64,000 bases of DNA from contig CM060979.1 of the NCBI GenBank assembly GCA_030765065.1, positions 111,526,350 through 111,590,349 of the forward strand, written 5' to 3'. A program made the position numbers and the translations under genes. Below, piece by piece: positions 11,461 through 22,943 of this stretch. Origin of the DNA: Deroplatys truncata. Lineage: Eukaryota > Arthropoda > Insecta > Mantodea > Mantidae. The notes under the pieces are model-generated. The model saw only the letters and a list, made by a program, of their open reading frames with translations. It was not told the DNA's origin and searched no databases. Position 1 is the stretch's first letter. Each line of letters starts with the position of its first letter.

Positions 11461-11775
11461 GGACGTTTCTCTAAAACAGGTTTTGTTTTTAGTTCAGGAA
11501 GCCTCAAAACGTGTATTTCAGATGAAACTTTGGTATCGTTTTTAGGTGGAATACTTTCTCTATTTTAGTAGTAGAAGAGCTAAGTATTGAATGTTTCAAA
11601 CCAATAATTACAAATATCTCGGGAATGGCTGATGCTAGGAAAACGTTATTTGAAGCGTTTGTGTGCTTTAAAGAGATATGCATTTTTTGTCTATCTATTA
11701 TGCTTTACCCATTATACAAAATTATGGAATGTCAGGAAATTTCTCTCTGAAGACCTCTTGAAATCAATATGGAGC
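11000..11775 (+). mobile_element. HINE-like units, one 3' part and one middle fragment
   Basis: The first piece has a perfect CA run followed by GC repeats (about 11424-11460) in the usual core position and ends near 11573. A second middle fragment follows to about 11775. Last of this array. Confidence 0.55.
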
Positions 11776-13110
11776 TTTACAAACACGTTTTTTCGTGTTG
11801 GATATGAATGAATCGACAATTCATTCCCGATTGCTTAGGAACCTTCTGGACATCCATTTTTTTTAAGAAGTGGAGCTACAGAAACCATATATAAACAGTA
11901 TCGGTACAAATAAAGACAACTTTAGGGTAAAACGATAGTGGGCTTTTTTCCCCCTCGAAATAAGCAATTGTATGCCATTCAATTTCAGATGTTCCTCAAC
12001 AAATGCACGGTGCGGAATCTCGAAGATTCGTCAGGATCAAGTTTCCCTTCTGTCAGACTTAATATGCCTAGTCATAGAGCCTAAGGCTTCATTTACGGAG
12101 ACCAGTTGATATTATTACGCTCCAGATTAGATATTAAAAGTTTCATTGTAGATTGTGTCTAAATAATTTTTGTACAAATTCTCTTAAATCTGCAATTTTC
12201 AATTGCATCCTATGGAAGCACTCTGGTTAAGTGTGCATGGAGATTGCTGCTGAGATTGCATGAAGAAGTCCTTGCCAATAGAGTTTGTTTCATTTTATCT
12301 TTCCGCTGAATGTTTGCCATACCTCTCTTACCGCCCCCTTTTCTTGCGAAATCTAAAAAAGTGTAGAAATTAACTGAATTAAAATTGTAAGTTATGCATT
12401 TCTGTCAAACTGCTATTACTTTGTCTAACCACCAAAATCTCAATGTTCAGTTTATAATTTAACCATAAAAATTTATTTCTAAACATGTCTAAATATTATA
12501 ATAGACCTCTGATAAAATAGATTTATTGTTACAAATCTGTCGGAGTATTATTTTACCGTCCTAAGTGAGTTGTGAAAATTCTGTTAGCCATTGTCGGGCC
12601 AGCATAGATTTTACACTTTAGTCTTCCAGCGAATGCACAGAATAACGCCAAATAAGAAGAGGAATAACTAACAAACACTGAAACGTTATAGAGCATTGCT
12701 GTTGAATGTCCGTTTGAGGAAAATACAACGTTCCACCCATTCTTATATTTCCTGATAGCGTTTATCCATGAAAGAACTGACGATCAATGTTGCTTATGTG
12801 TGTGAGCATGTGAATAAACAATGAAACAACGAAACTTTACATAGACTTAGACATTTTAAGCCGAATGGTAACAAACTGGGCTCGGCGCTATTCAACTACA
12901 CGGATAGCCTTCAATTTCTATGAAACATAAACATTAGTAATTATTTTTTTTCCTTCCTCCTAAAGGAACATAACAGAAACCTAAAAATCGATGTATGAGT
13001 CTTACAAATCTGCTATCGCACAACAAACAACGCATAAGTACGAAATGTTACAACGCTCCTCCTATGGTTAATAAGCTTCGAGGGTATCTCGTGTCAGGTG
13101 AAGCTATACT
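11776..13110. other. Gene-free spacer
   Basis: AT-rich sequence with no supported coding region, repeat match or RNA motif that I could see. Confidence 0.45.
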
Positions 13111-14036
13111 GCATTCACTCTTAGGTTGATCCGCGCCAAAACAAACGCACGTGACCAGTGCACCGTAGTACAACACTGTAGCAATGCGTGCAGGAAAGTA
13201 GTCCCATGCTAATAATCTAAAGTTTAGAATGAATTTATCCCTAAATGGTATAATAAATATTCTATACAAATTCCTAAAAGTCTAATTAACGCTAATATGT
13301 ACCGTTAAACGGAGCTACAAGTCCCAACTTTCAATTCATACAAGTACCTGACATCCGTGTATGCGCAGTTTCTGTTAAGTATCATGGCGGACAATGATTT
13401 GCTCTTGCGTTTTCGTCAACTTACGTAAAGTATAAGGGACAAATCATTGACTAGGGTGAAAAAACAATAGGGTTAGACGTTTGTTAGTTATGTGAGAAAT
13501 GTCTAACACTTCCCATGAAAGAAGTGGTGAAATTAACTTCTGAGTTCACCGGTGTTTCGAGTACACGTATAAACAGTGCTCGTTAAAAAAAAATCTGAAA
13601 CGAGAAAGTGGTTAATCGCGGGAAAAAGAAAGCGTGTGAAATACGCGATGCAAGAATGTAACAAAAATAAAATTCACGTAACAATATAGAATTTCTTTTT
13701 TAAAAGTAAGCCGCCAACAGTTGATAAAGTGCCGCTTCCAGAGAGCGAATAAACGTAAGATATCGCATGCCTGTTACTTTCTTTTTCGCTCGTTTCTTTT
13801 AGAATTAACTATTATTATATGCGCAAACACTTATTTTGTTGCAAATATCAATCTTATCACTCTCAACCCTAACAGAGTATGTTAGTCATCGTTTAAGATA
13901 TCGGGCCCTGTTCTCTTTGTATTACGTGCCGCCTGTGCTGTCAGTATTTCTGGTGCGAATGGTGAAAAGATACATAATAACGGTGCACTGGTCACCTGCG
14001 TTTTATTTTGGTGCGGATCAACCTAAGAGTGAATAC
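13111..14036. mobile_element. Putative DNA element bounded by a 56-57 bp inverted repeat
   Basis: 13111-13166 and 13980-14036 are inverted copies of one sequence with only a few differences (shared TTAGGTTGATCCGC and GACCAGTGCACCGT). Between them, plus-strand codons near 13450-13600 read as a short helix-turn-helix-like peptide (PMKEVVKLTSEFTGVS) broken by stops, which could be a transposase N-terminus. True element ends, target duplication and family were not found. Confidence 0.4.
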
Positions 14037-14913
14037 AGAGTAGACCCATTTACGTATTACCCGAAGGCACCCAGCGGGCGGTGTCCGTTTCCTCCGATGG
14101 TAGGGTGATGATGATTGCAATAAAACGAGAGGACCTACAGCTTTTACCGCGTACTCCCATTCACATTGCGCTTTGATGATACATGCGCTGGTCAGAGATG
14201 GGCAGAGAGGTTTGAATAGGGCCGACTTAAAATCGTCACCCCAGGGGCGGGCAATAGCTACGAACCCTCAGAACGGGAACCGTTGTCAAAACCATCAGCT
14301 ATGCTCTCAAAAATGTAACATAAACGCACTCATCTAACACATGAGAACTCACACACGTAAAGGCTGGCATAATGGGTAAAACTTTGCACAGGTTATATTT
14401 GCTTCCAGTGACATTAGTGTCTTTTCTTTTGCTTTGTATAACTGCACTTCGCAAAGAGGAGAAATGAGAAAATTTTTGAAATTCCAGTTATATTTCTATT
14501 GTTACAGACTGTGGAGTAAAGCATTATTGCCGGAAATGCATTTCTTTCTTTCAATGCGACTCGAGTTTTTTGTTTAAATTGACGTTAAAGAGAACTGCAA
14601 CGGATATGTCGTGAACGTTGACGGTTCTCTGGAGATTGCTGCCCTGTAGCTTCCTACGTGTTTTGTGAACCAAACTACAGTTTGGTATACTTTTCGTCAA
14701 TCAGCTAAACCGGATTACATTAGCCAAAAAGGATTTTGGAGCCTATTCTGTTTGGTTCTTTTTGCAACCAAACTAAAATGTCACCTCTGTGTTTAAAGTC
14801 TGACTCACTAGAAATATTGCTCTATAATTTGCATAATGTCGGATTAAATACATTGTGAAACTTCATTTATGAACGAAAGTCAGGCTAAAGTGCGAACTAC
14901 CTACTATTTTTAT
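14037..14913. other. Gene-free spacer
   Basis: A small GC-richer part (14040-14290) is followed by AT-rich DNA. A short inverted motif CAAACTACAGTTTG lies near 14673. No gene seen. Confidence 0.4.
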
Positions 14914-14951
<38 letters not shown>

Positions 14952-15132
14952 TTCCAGGCCGAAGTTTAGGGCACTCCTCCCCGGGATTTGCAGTTATGAG
15001 GACTCAGAAAAACCTGGGGGAAAAATGCCCTCAATCAGGGAGGAGAGACCTGGTGAGATTTGAACGGCGGATCCATTAACGAGACTGTAACTTACCGATC
15101 TCGGTTATCCGTGACGGCGTTACCAACTAATT
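14914..15132 (-). mobile_element. tRNA-derived SINE with poly(A) tail
   Basis: On the minus strand a tRNA-like head carries a good box B (CGTTCAAATCTCA), followed by a short body and a tail of more than 30 A residues (plus-strand T-run 14914-14948). A long pure tail suggests fairly recent insertion. No second copy was seen in this window. Confidence 0.7.
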
Positions 15133-15265
15133 GAGAAACATTCTTTTCAAAACAGTGTTAATTGATAAATCCATTCTCTGTTATGAATTCAGAATTCACA
15201 AATCACAATGATAAGAAGTTTTTAAGGTTAATGTTCGTTTTATTTTGCTTCTTTTGTTTCTTCTG

Positions 15266-15399
15266 TCACAAAGGAAGTATGGTGTTTCACCCAAAATTTC
15301 GTTATTGAGTTTTTAACGAAAAGGTTATAAGGTCCTCTGAATTAAAAAAATGCATTTTTAAAAAGAGTAATCCAATCTGTCGGTCTGTCTGTTCTGAGC
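15266..15399 (-). mobile_element. HINE-like 3' fragment
   Basis: Minus-strand terminal region (plus-strand motifs GGAAGTATGGTGTTTCACCC and the GTCTGTCTGTTCTGAGC block). It joins the next plus-strand unit tail to head in opposite orientation. Confidence 0.55.
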
Positions 15400-15403
15400 A
15401 AAA

Positions 15404-16175
15404 TCTGATGGGATGCGTTTACACGACTTTCTCTACCTATGCCAAATCCCATATATTCTTTACGCATTATACATTCGTGACAAAATTACACATTACAGAC
15501 AAAAATCGACATGACTTTCTCCACAGCTCTTCAGCAAACTATTTTTACAAAAGTTTATTCTTCTATCTTCTACATGTTAATGGGTATAAACATTCGCAGA
15601 AATGGTTTTAGTACATATTTCCTTATAGGTACAATGGGAATAGGGGAGAAAAAAAGAAAAACGAATAACGACTTCTCATTTGAGAAAAGTATACGCATTT
15701 GAGAATTCAAGGAATGTCTCGGAAATGGTAAAGTATTTGACAAAGTATTTGATTTAACGAGAATAAATTTTTGTGCAGTAAGATTTTATGTCTTGTTATT
15801 TACTAGTTATGCAAAAGTCTTTCAGAATGAAGAGGATTTCAGAGGGTGTTCCCAGAAAATTCAAGACACACATGAAAATATCTTAAACATGTTAAATTTT
15901 AATCAAAACCATTTTTATAAAATAAAAAATTTCGAAATAAATATGTAAAGGATAGTTTGGAATGGGGTCATTTTCTTGAAAGCTTTCGTGTAAATCTTTG
16001 GAAGATATTTCACCCGACTTTTCGTTTTAAGTTATGTTGTTTACAGACACACAGAAGCTTTTTTTTTTATCCAGGGTGGTTTCAAAACATGTATTTTCAA
16101 TGAAATCTCGGAGTAGAATTTTTTTAGCGAAATGTGATACCTTCTGTAGGCACTAATGTACATGGCAGAGAAAGT
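15404..16175 (+). mobile_element. HINE-like unit, near full length
   Basis: Head TCTGATGGGATGCGTTTACA, ACTTTCTCTAC, family middle blocks and a terminus GGCAGAGAAAGT. A partial second head near 15510 (ACATGACTTTCTCCACAGC) suggests an internal duplication of the 5' part. Confidence 0.6.
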
Positions 16176-16212
16176 AATAACTCAAAAATAAAAAGTACTC
16201 TAAATATTAATT

Positions 16213-16335
16213 TTCATCCTTGAATCAAACAATGTTTAAGGATGCCAGCGAAGACTTTCAACAAAATTCCCCTACACCAAACTACCCTTCACACGGAAAC
16301 ATTTTCCTGGTTTTTGTTTTCTCAAAAGACTCTAA
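16213..16335 (-). mobile_element. HINE-like middle fragment
   Basis: Matches the family block with AAGACTTTCAACAAAATTCC and CCAAACTACCCTTCACA, the reverse of the GGATAGTTTGGGGTGG block in plus copies. Confidence 0.5.
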
Positions 16336-16461
16336 AAGTGTTTAATGAATGTTAGAGAATCTATGCGCTCAGTCAACACTGAATATACACTTTAAGTTAA
16401 CAGTCAATTCTTTTAAGGACGTAAAACAGGCAACCAAACAAAAACATACTGGAATATGATA

Positions 16462-17718
16462 GAGGGTCTTTCAACAAGAGTGTCCTATCTTTGAATTTAA
16501 ATAAAACACGTTCAATAAATGATAGAATTTTATTTCGTTTTTTTATTAGGAACATAATTAATGTCATTACGTGTGGAAGAGAACATCAGTTAAGTGACCG
16601 CCGCGACTTCGTTGGGTTGCGCATATACGGTTGACCCAATTTTCAATGACAGAAGAACGTAAATTAGGTCCAACTTCACAAATAACACGCGTGATGTTAT
16701 TCATAAGATCATTTACTGTTTCTGACTTGTTGACATAAACTCGAGACTTAACATAACCCCTCAAGAAGTAATCCAACGGCGTTAAATCACATGACCTCGG
16801 GGGCCAGTTAACATCACCACCACGGGAAATGATGAAACCTCTGAACTTCTCCTTCAAAAGATCGATTGTTTCGAAAGCAGTGTGACATGTGGCACCATCT
16901 TGCTGGAACCAGATGTTTCTGAGATCCATACCATCCAATTGAGGCCAGAAATAGTCCCTTATAAGAGACCGGTATATTTCTCCATTGACAGTTAGAGCTT
17001 CTCCATCTTCATCTTGGAAAAAATATGGACCATTGATTCCACTATACCAAAATCCACACCACACAGTAACCTTTTGGGGATGAAGTGGTCGTTCTTGAAT
17101 CTGCATTAGATTGTGATTGCTCCAATAGCGACAATTTTGTTTGTTAACACATCCATCCATCCATCCATCCATCCAAAGGTGGGCTTTGTCGCTGAAGAGG
17201 ATTTTTCGACAAAAATCCGGGTTAGCTTCCAATTGCTCCATAGCCCAGTCAGCGAATACACGGCGCAACCTATGGTCCAGATGCAGAATTCGCCAAGTTG
17301 TGGTCGGCGAAAACCCCAATTCTTACGCTCGACCAGCAATTGATTTGTTTCCGTTCTCGCGTACACTCTCACGAACGGCGCCTATGTTTTCGTTGGAGCG
17401 CTTACGTCGATTACGTACAGGCGTTCTTTGATCGCTGACAGAACCACTTCTTTCAAATTTATCGATCAAACGCCGAATCGTTCTCTCGCAGGGAGGATTA
17501 TGCACACCGTAAACTTCACGCAATACACGGAAGGTTTGGCGAACAGATGATCCATTTTGATAATAATTTTTTCACTTCTACGCGTTGCTGAAAGCTGTAA
17601 CGTTCCATGGCTATTTGTCAATAACAACTGTAACCACATGAAAAAATTGCTGCTGTAACTCAATAACAACGGCAGCTATCACATGTTAAAGATAGGTCAC
17701 TCTTGTTGAAAGACCCTT
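16462..17718 (-). mobile_element. DD41D IS630/Tc1/mariner-type transposon with both ends
   Basis: 1,257 bp with inverted ends of about 31 bp that differ at two positions (GAGGGTCTTTCAACAAGAGT and AAGGGTCTTTCAACAAGAGT), flanked by TA at 16460-16461 and 17719-17720. A single transposase frame fills the inside on the minus strand. The DD41D spacing is my own count from the translation. Confidence 0.9.
16567..17608 (-). pseudogene. DD41D transposase, frameshifted near the N-terminus
   Basis: The likely start is the ATG at 17608 (MERYSFQQRVEV). The frame shifts soon after, continues as REVYGVHNPPCERTIRRLID with the helix-turn-helix region (17323-17523), and again as the 250-codon catalytic part (16567-17319). 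Catalytic residues are visible: FSDKAH, then QQDGATCHT, then CDLTPLDYFL, with 41 residues between the second and third Asp. A (ATCC)n expansion on the minus strand's complement inserts WMDGWMDG after AHL without breaking frame, because the 12-base unit is a multiple of three. The C-terminus (RSRGGHLTDVLFHT) matches the usual end of this family. At least two frame changes make it inactive. Confidence 0.85.
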
Positions 17719-17720
17719 TA

Positions 17721-18075
17721 TAAGCGTGTAAGAAAACTAGCTTGGCTGGAGTGTAGTGTCTCCTCCTAGAGCGCTTTTGTTGTTTCACGGAAGCTCTTAT
17801 AGGTGTATGTCAGCTGGAGAAGTTCCCTGTAATTTTCTTGTCATCTGAAAATACATTATTTATCACAGTACTTGAATCTAATTTATTAACATTATACATC
17901 GAACCTTTTTTATGAGTCAAGACAAAAGCTTTCCTTTTAGAGTTGCGGTGCTAGCATCCCTCGGTATTGTTACTTTCTCTATCGATGATGGAACAAGTAA
18001 TGTATTCGGCCTAAAATTTCAATATCAGGGTTTCACCGGCAATACGTGCTTCCAGATCTCAGAAAGGAAAAAAAC
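17721..18075. other. Short gene-free spacer
   Basis: Between the DD41D element and the second HINE-like array. A 24810-type family fragment (GGTATCG.. TTTCACCGG) may be present near 17990-18060; otherwise nothing seen. Confidence 0.35.
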
Positions 18076-18893
18076 ACCTGCTGTGTTACATTCACATGAC
18101 TTCCTCTGCCCTCGATCGTTTATTAAAGGTTATACAAGCTATGTTATTTTCCTATCTATTTCATTTTAATAAGCCTTTACGAAATAGCTACATTACACAT
18201 TTCGTTAGGAAACAAAGAGAACAGCGACAGTTAAATGCTGAAGAACTGGACGTTATACGCTGGCCTTAAAATTCCATACTGTTTCCATGCAATCGCCAGA
18301 AACAGCTGAAAATCAATGGAACGTAAAAAGAATGGCCAAGTATTGAACAAATCTAGCTATTAGTAACGGATATAACGGAAATGGCTGATGCTACAAAAAA
18401 GCATTTTTCAAAATAAATTGCGTGCATTAAACACACCTATATTTTTTCTGTGGTGCGTTATCGTCTATCACCTAACCCTTACCAGTTATATTAGATTCTA
18501 CAAAATTCTTTCCAAATCAAGAGGACTTCACACTTCAAGATATATATTTTATTGGCCATGTAAAAGCTTTAATATATGGCATTTTAATCAAAATTATTCC
18601 TTAGAAAAAAATTGAAAAATGTTCCACGTGAAGTTTGGGAGTGGAAGATATTTTCTTGAAAATCTTTGTGTCGCATCTCTGGAAGGTACTGAACCTAAAT
18701 ACCAAGTCTGGTATTTATATTCACTTTTGAGTTATACTGTTCGACGCACACACGCGAAGCTTTTTCTAAAAATGCATTTTTTTTATTTAAGGAGCCTCAA
18801 AACATGTAAATATTTCTGGTAAACTATCGGTATCGAATTTTTTGGGTGGAATACAATACATTATTTACCTACTATGTGCATGATAAAGAAAGT
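18076..18893 (+). mobile_element. HINE-like unit, full length
   Basis: Head CTGCTGTGTTACATTCACAT, middle blocks with AACTGGACGTTATACGCTGG, and terminus GATAAAGAAAGT directly joined through AAAAA to the next unit's TCTGATGTG head. Confidence 0.65.
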
Positions 18894-18898
18894 AAAAA

Positions 18899-19641
18899 TC
18901 TGATGTGTTTATATTTACATAACTTTCTCTCCCCTATATCGTTTATTAGTGGTATCTATACAAATTATTCTTACACAAGTTAATTTTTCTATCTACTTCA
19001 TTTTAATTGAGATAAACCACTGCAGAAAAGCCATGTTTAACATTTCGTTGCAGTGCAAAGGGAAAAGCGATACTCACACTTTAAGAACTGGACGCTACAT
19101 GCTGGCCTTAAAATTCCATGCTCTTTCTATTCAATCGCGAGAAACAACTGAAAATCAACGGAACTTCAAAATGAATGACAAAGTATTGAACAAATCGAAC
19201 CATTAATAGCGGATATCTCGGAAATGGCTGTTGCAACAAAAACGTTATTTGAAATAAATTGTGGGATTTAAAGATATCTACACTTTTTGTGGAGTACGTA
19301 TTCATATATCACTTAACGTTTACCAGTTACACAAGAATACACAAAATTCCTCCCAAATGAAGAGGAGTTTACAGGCTTTTTCCAGAAAATTCGAGATATA
19401 TATTTTATTTGTCATGTAAATATCTAATCAAAACCATTAGAGCCATTTTTCAGAAAATCAAATATTTCGCAAAATGTTCCATCTAAAGGATAGTTTGGGG
19501 TGGGGTTTTTTCTTGAAAATCTTCTTGTCGCATCTTTGGAAGATGCTGAGCCTAAATACCAAGTTTGGTATTTATCCGAATTTTTGTTTTTGAGTTATGC
19601 TCTTAACGGACGCACACATGAAATTTTTTCTAAAAAATTGG
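18899..19641 (+). mobile_element. HINE-like unit lacking its 3' end
   Basis: Begins TCTGATGTGTTTATATTTAC immediately after the previous unit. Ends at the TTTTTTCTAAAAAATTGG block just before the stem-loop, where the next head begins. Confidence 0.6.
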
Positions 19642-20582
19642 TCTGATACATTCACCTGACCCTCTCTATCCTCTATCGTTTATTAGTGTGTTTTAAAGTC
19701 CCCTTGCTTTATCCAGTTTATTCTGTGCTATTACTGTTTTCATTACCGCAATTATACAACACATAGGCACAGACAAACATCCATGCCCATGGCAGGACTC
19801 GAATTCGCGACCCTCAGCTTTGCGGAGCGCCGGAGCTATACACTCCAGCGACACGGCTACGAGGGCCGGCAGTTATTAATACAAAGGGAACGATAGTCAA
19901 ATGTTTAAGATCTGGACGCTATACGCTGGCCTTACACTGCCATACTGTTTCAAGAGAAACGCGAGAAACAACTGAATGTTGACAGGACTTTAAATGAATG
20001 GCTAGTATTGAACAATTCGAGCCATTAATAACGCATATCTCGAAAAGGCTGATGCCACAAAAGAAGTTTTGAAATAAATTGTGTGTTTTAAAGAGATCTA
20101 CATTTCTTGTACAGTTTGGTCTATCGCTTAACGTTTACCAGTTATACAAGAAGATACAAAATTCCTTCCGAATGAAAAGGATTTCATGGGCTATTCCCAA
20201 AATATTCAAGATATATATTTAACTTGTCAGTAAATATGTTTAATATATAAATATGTTTAATCAAAATTGTTAGAGCCATTTTTAGAAAATAAAAAATTTC
20301 GAAAAATGTTTTATGTAAAGGGCTGTTTAGGGTGGGGATTCTTGAAACTCTTCGTGTCACATCTTTGGCAGGTACTGAACTTGAATACCAAGTTTGGTAT
20401 TTATCCGACTTTTCGTTTTTGAGTTATGTAGCTCACACAAACACACACACACACACGGAGATTTTTCCAAAAAAATGCTCTTTTTTATTTAAGTGGCCTC
20501 AAAACATGTATTTCAGTGAAATCTCGGGAGCGAATTTTTGGGTGCAATGCAATATGTTGTCTATGTACCTGATAGAGAAAGT
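19642..20582 (+). mobile_element. HINE-like unit interrupted by a SINE
   Basis: Head TCTGATACATTCACCTGACC and the first 45 bases, then a SINE (19688-19877), then the family resumes at ACAAAGGGAACGATAGTCAA. Sequence between these points in other copies is missing, so the insertion came with a deletion. Ends in GATAGAGAAAGT. Confidence 0.6.
19688..19877 (-). mobile_element. tRNA-derived SINE, second copy of the 39.1-kb family
   Basis: The reverse complement matches 39135-39310 over most of its length (shared GCTGGAGTGTATAGCTCCGG and CCATGGGCATGG). Box B reads TTCGAGTCC. The 5' 20-40 bases and the poly(A) tail are missing. It lies within a HINE-like unit. Confidence 0.75.
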
Positions 20583-20596
20583 AAAAACAAAAAAGT

Positions 20597-21280
20597 TCTG
20601 ATGTGTTACATTCATATGACATTCTCTACCCTCTATCGCTTATTAGTGGTGTACAAGTTATTCTTTATTTTCCTATCTACTTCATTTTATTCGAGATAAA
20701 CCGTTCAGGAAATATCTGAATTAGACTTTGCATTACAAATACAAAGGGACTAAGGATAATGTTTCAGAACTGGACGCTATACGCTAGCCTTAAGATTTCA
20801 TGCTCTTTCCATAACATCCCGAGAAACAATTGAAAATCGACAGGACTTTAAAAATGGCGAAATATTGAACAACTCAAAGTATTAACGATAATCTCGGAAA
20901 TGGCTGATACTATAAAAAAATTTTGAAAGAAAATGTGTGTTTTAAAGAGCTCTACAATTTTTGTGTAGTACGTTGTTGTCTATCGCTTAACGTCTGCCAG
21001 TGATAGAAGATTATATAAAATCCTTTCCGAAAGAGGACTTCACAGGCCATTCTCAGAAAATTCAAGATATACATTTTATCTGTCATGTAAATATCTTTAA
21101 TTAAATCGTTATAGACATTTCTAGAAAACCAAAAAGTTCTAAAATGTTCCATATAAAGGGTTGTTTGGGTTGTGGAAATGTTCTTGAAAATCTTCATGAC
21201 GCATCTTTAGTAGATACTGAACTCAAATACCAAGTTTGTACTTCTCCATCTTTTCGTTTTGTGAGTTATGCTATTCATAG

Positions 21281-21338
<58 letters not shown>

Positions 21339-21350
21339 AACTTTTTCTAA
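20597..21350 (+). mobile_element. HINE-like unit ending at its microsatellite
   Basis: Head TCTGATGTGTTACATTCATA, full middle, then a long perfect AC run. The 3' end after CTTTTTCTAAACATC is lost and the next unit begins. Confidence 0.6.
21286..21336 (+). repeat. (AC)n microsatellite in HINE-like core
   Basis: About 25 uninterrupted AC units, preceded by GCGC. The same position in other copies holds shorter CA or CA/GC runs. Confidence 0.95.
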
Positions 21351-21670
21351 ACATCACTTTCTCCTCTCTACCTTTATTAGAGGATTTACAAACTATTCTT
21401 AGTAAAGCTTATGTTTTTATCTACTACATTTTAATTCAAATAAACCTTTGCGGAAATAGCTACATTACATATTTCGTTATACATACTCCTACAAAGAGAA
21501 CAGCGATAGTCAAATGTTGAACTGGACGCTACCCGCTAACCTTAAACTGCTTCCATGCAATCGCGAGAAACAACTGAACGTTGGCAGGACTTTAAGAGAA
21601 TGACCAAGTAATGAACAATTTGAACCATTAACAACGTATATCTCATAAATGGTTTATGCCAAAAAAACTC

Positions 21671-22531
21671 TTTTTACTTTCTCTACTACGTATAGTAAGT
21701 AGGGGAAGTATTGCATTCCACCCAAAAATTCGATACCGAGATTTCACCGGAAATACATGTTTTGAGACCTCCTGAATCCAAAAAAAGCATTTTTGGAAAC
21801 ATGTCCGTGTGTGTGTCTGTCTGTGTGTCTGTGTGTCTGTGAACAGCATAACTCAAAAACGAACAGTCGGATAAGCACCAAACTTGGTATTTAAGTTCAG
21901 TATCTTCCAGAGATGTGACACGAAGGTTTTCAAGAAAATCCCCCCACCCCAGACTACCCTTTACATGGAAGATTTTTCGAAAATTTTAATTTTCTCAAAA
22001 ATGGCTCTAACGATTTTGATGAAAATATCATATGTTTAAGATAATGTCATGAGAAATGAAATGTATATCTCGAATTTTCTGGGAATGTCTCCAAAAGCAT
22101 TCTTCATTGTGAACGACTTTTGCATAACTGGTAAACCATAAGAGATAGACAAAATTTTACTACACAAAAAATGTAGATCGCGTTAAAATACACAACTTAT
22201 GTCATATACATTTCTTTTGTTGAGTGAACCGTTTTCGAGATATTGCTTGTTATTTCCTTAAATTTTCCAATACTTATACTTTTTCTCAAATGCGTTATTC
22301 ATTTTTTTTGTCCTGGTCATGCAAAGAGAATGGAATGCGCCACATAGCAACCAGCGTTAAAATATTTGACTATCGCTTAAAAGCTACCATATTCCCCTTG
22401 CATCTACAAGAAAATTACCAATAAGATTGACATCTCGATATCTCGATTAACATGAAGCATATGGAGAATAGGCGTTTGTAAAATTAGATTGTACAAGAGT
22501 AGAGAAAGTCATGTGAGTGTAACACATCAGA
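21671..22531 (-). mobile_element. HINE-like copy, full length, young
   Basis: Complete from the TCTGATGTGTTACACTCACA head (right end) to the ACTTTCTCTAC end (21676-21686), where stem-loop arms flank GTATAGTAA. Inserted in a T-tract of the older plus-strand unit. Close relative of the 4016 copy, with the same internal blocks in the same order. Confidence 0.7.
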
Positions 22532-22943
22532 TTTTTTAAAATAAATTGTGTAAGAGGTAACTTTTTTTTTGTGTGTGTATTACGTTTTCATCTATCGCGT
22601 AACATGTACCAGTTATACAAGATGATATATAATTCTCAGGTTATTTCTAGAAATTTCACGATGTATATTTTATTTGTCATGCAAATATCTTTAATATATG
22701 GGTTTTTTAATAAAAACCTTTAGAGCCAGTTTTTAGAAAATCATCACAAAGTTCCATGTAAAGGACAGTTGAAGGTAGGGGGATTTTCTTGAAAATCTTC
22801 ATGTCGCATCCTTGAAAGATAGTGAACTTAAATACCAGGTTTGGTACTTATCCGATATTTCGTTTTGAGTTATGTTGTTCACACACACACACACACACAC
22901 ACCACAGAGAGATCATTTTCTAAAAATGCTTCTTGGGGGGTTC

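Noticed and set aside
7226-11775. CRISPR array or satellite DNA, because of regular repetition
   Set aside because: Units are 0.4-0.9 kb, variably truncated, and single copies occur elsewhere with defined ends, so they are mobile-element arrays in a eukaryotic genome.
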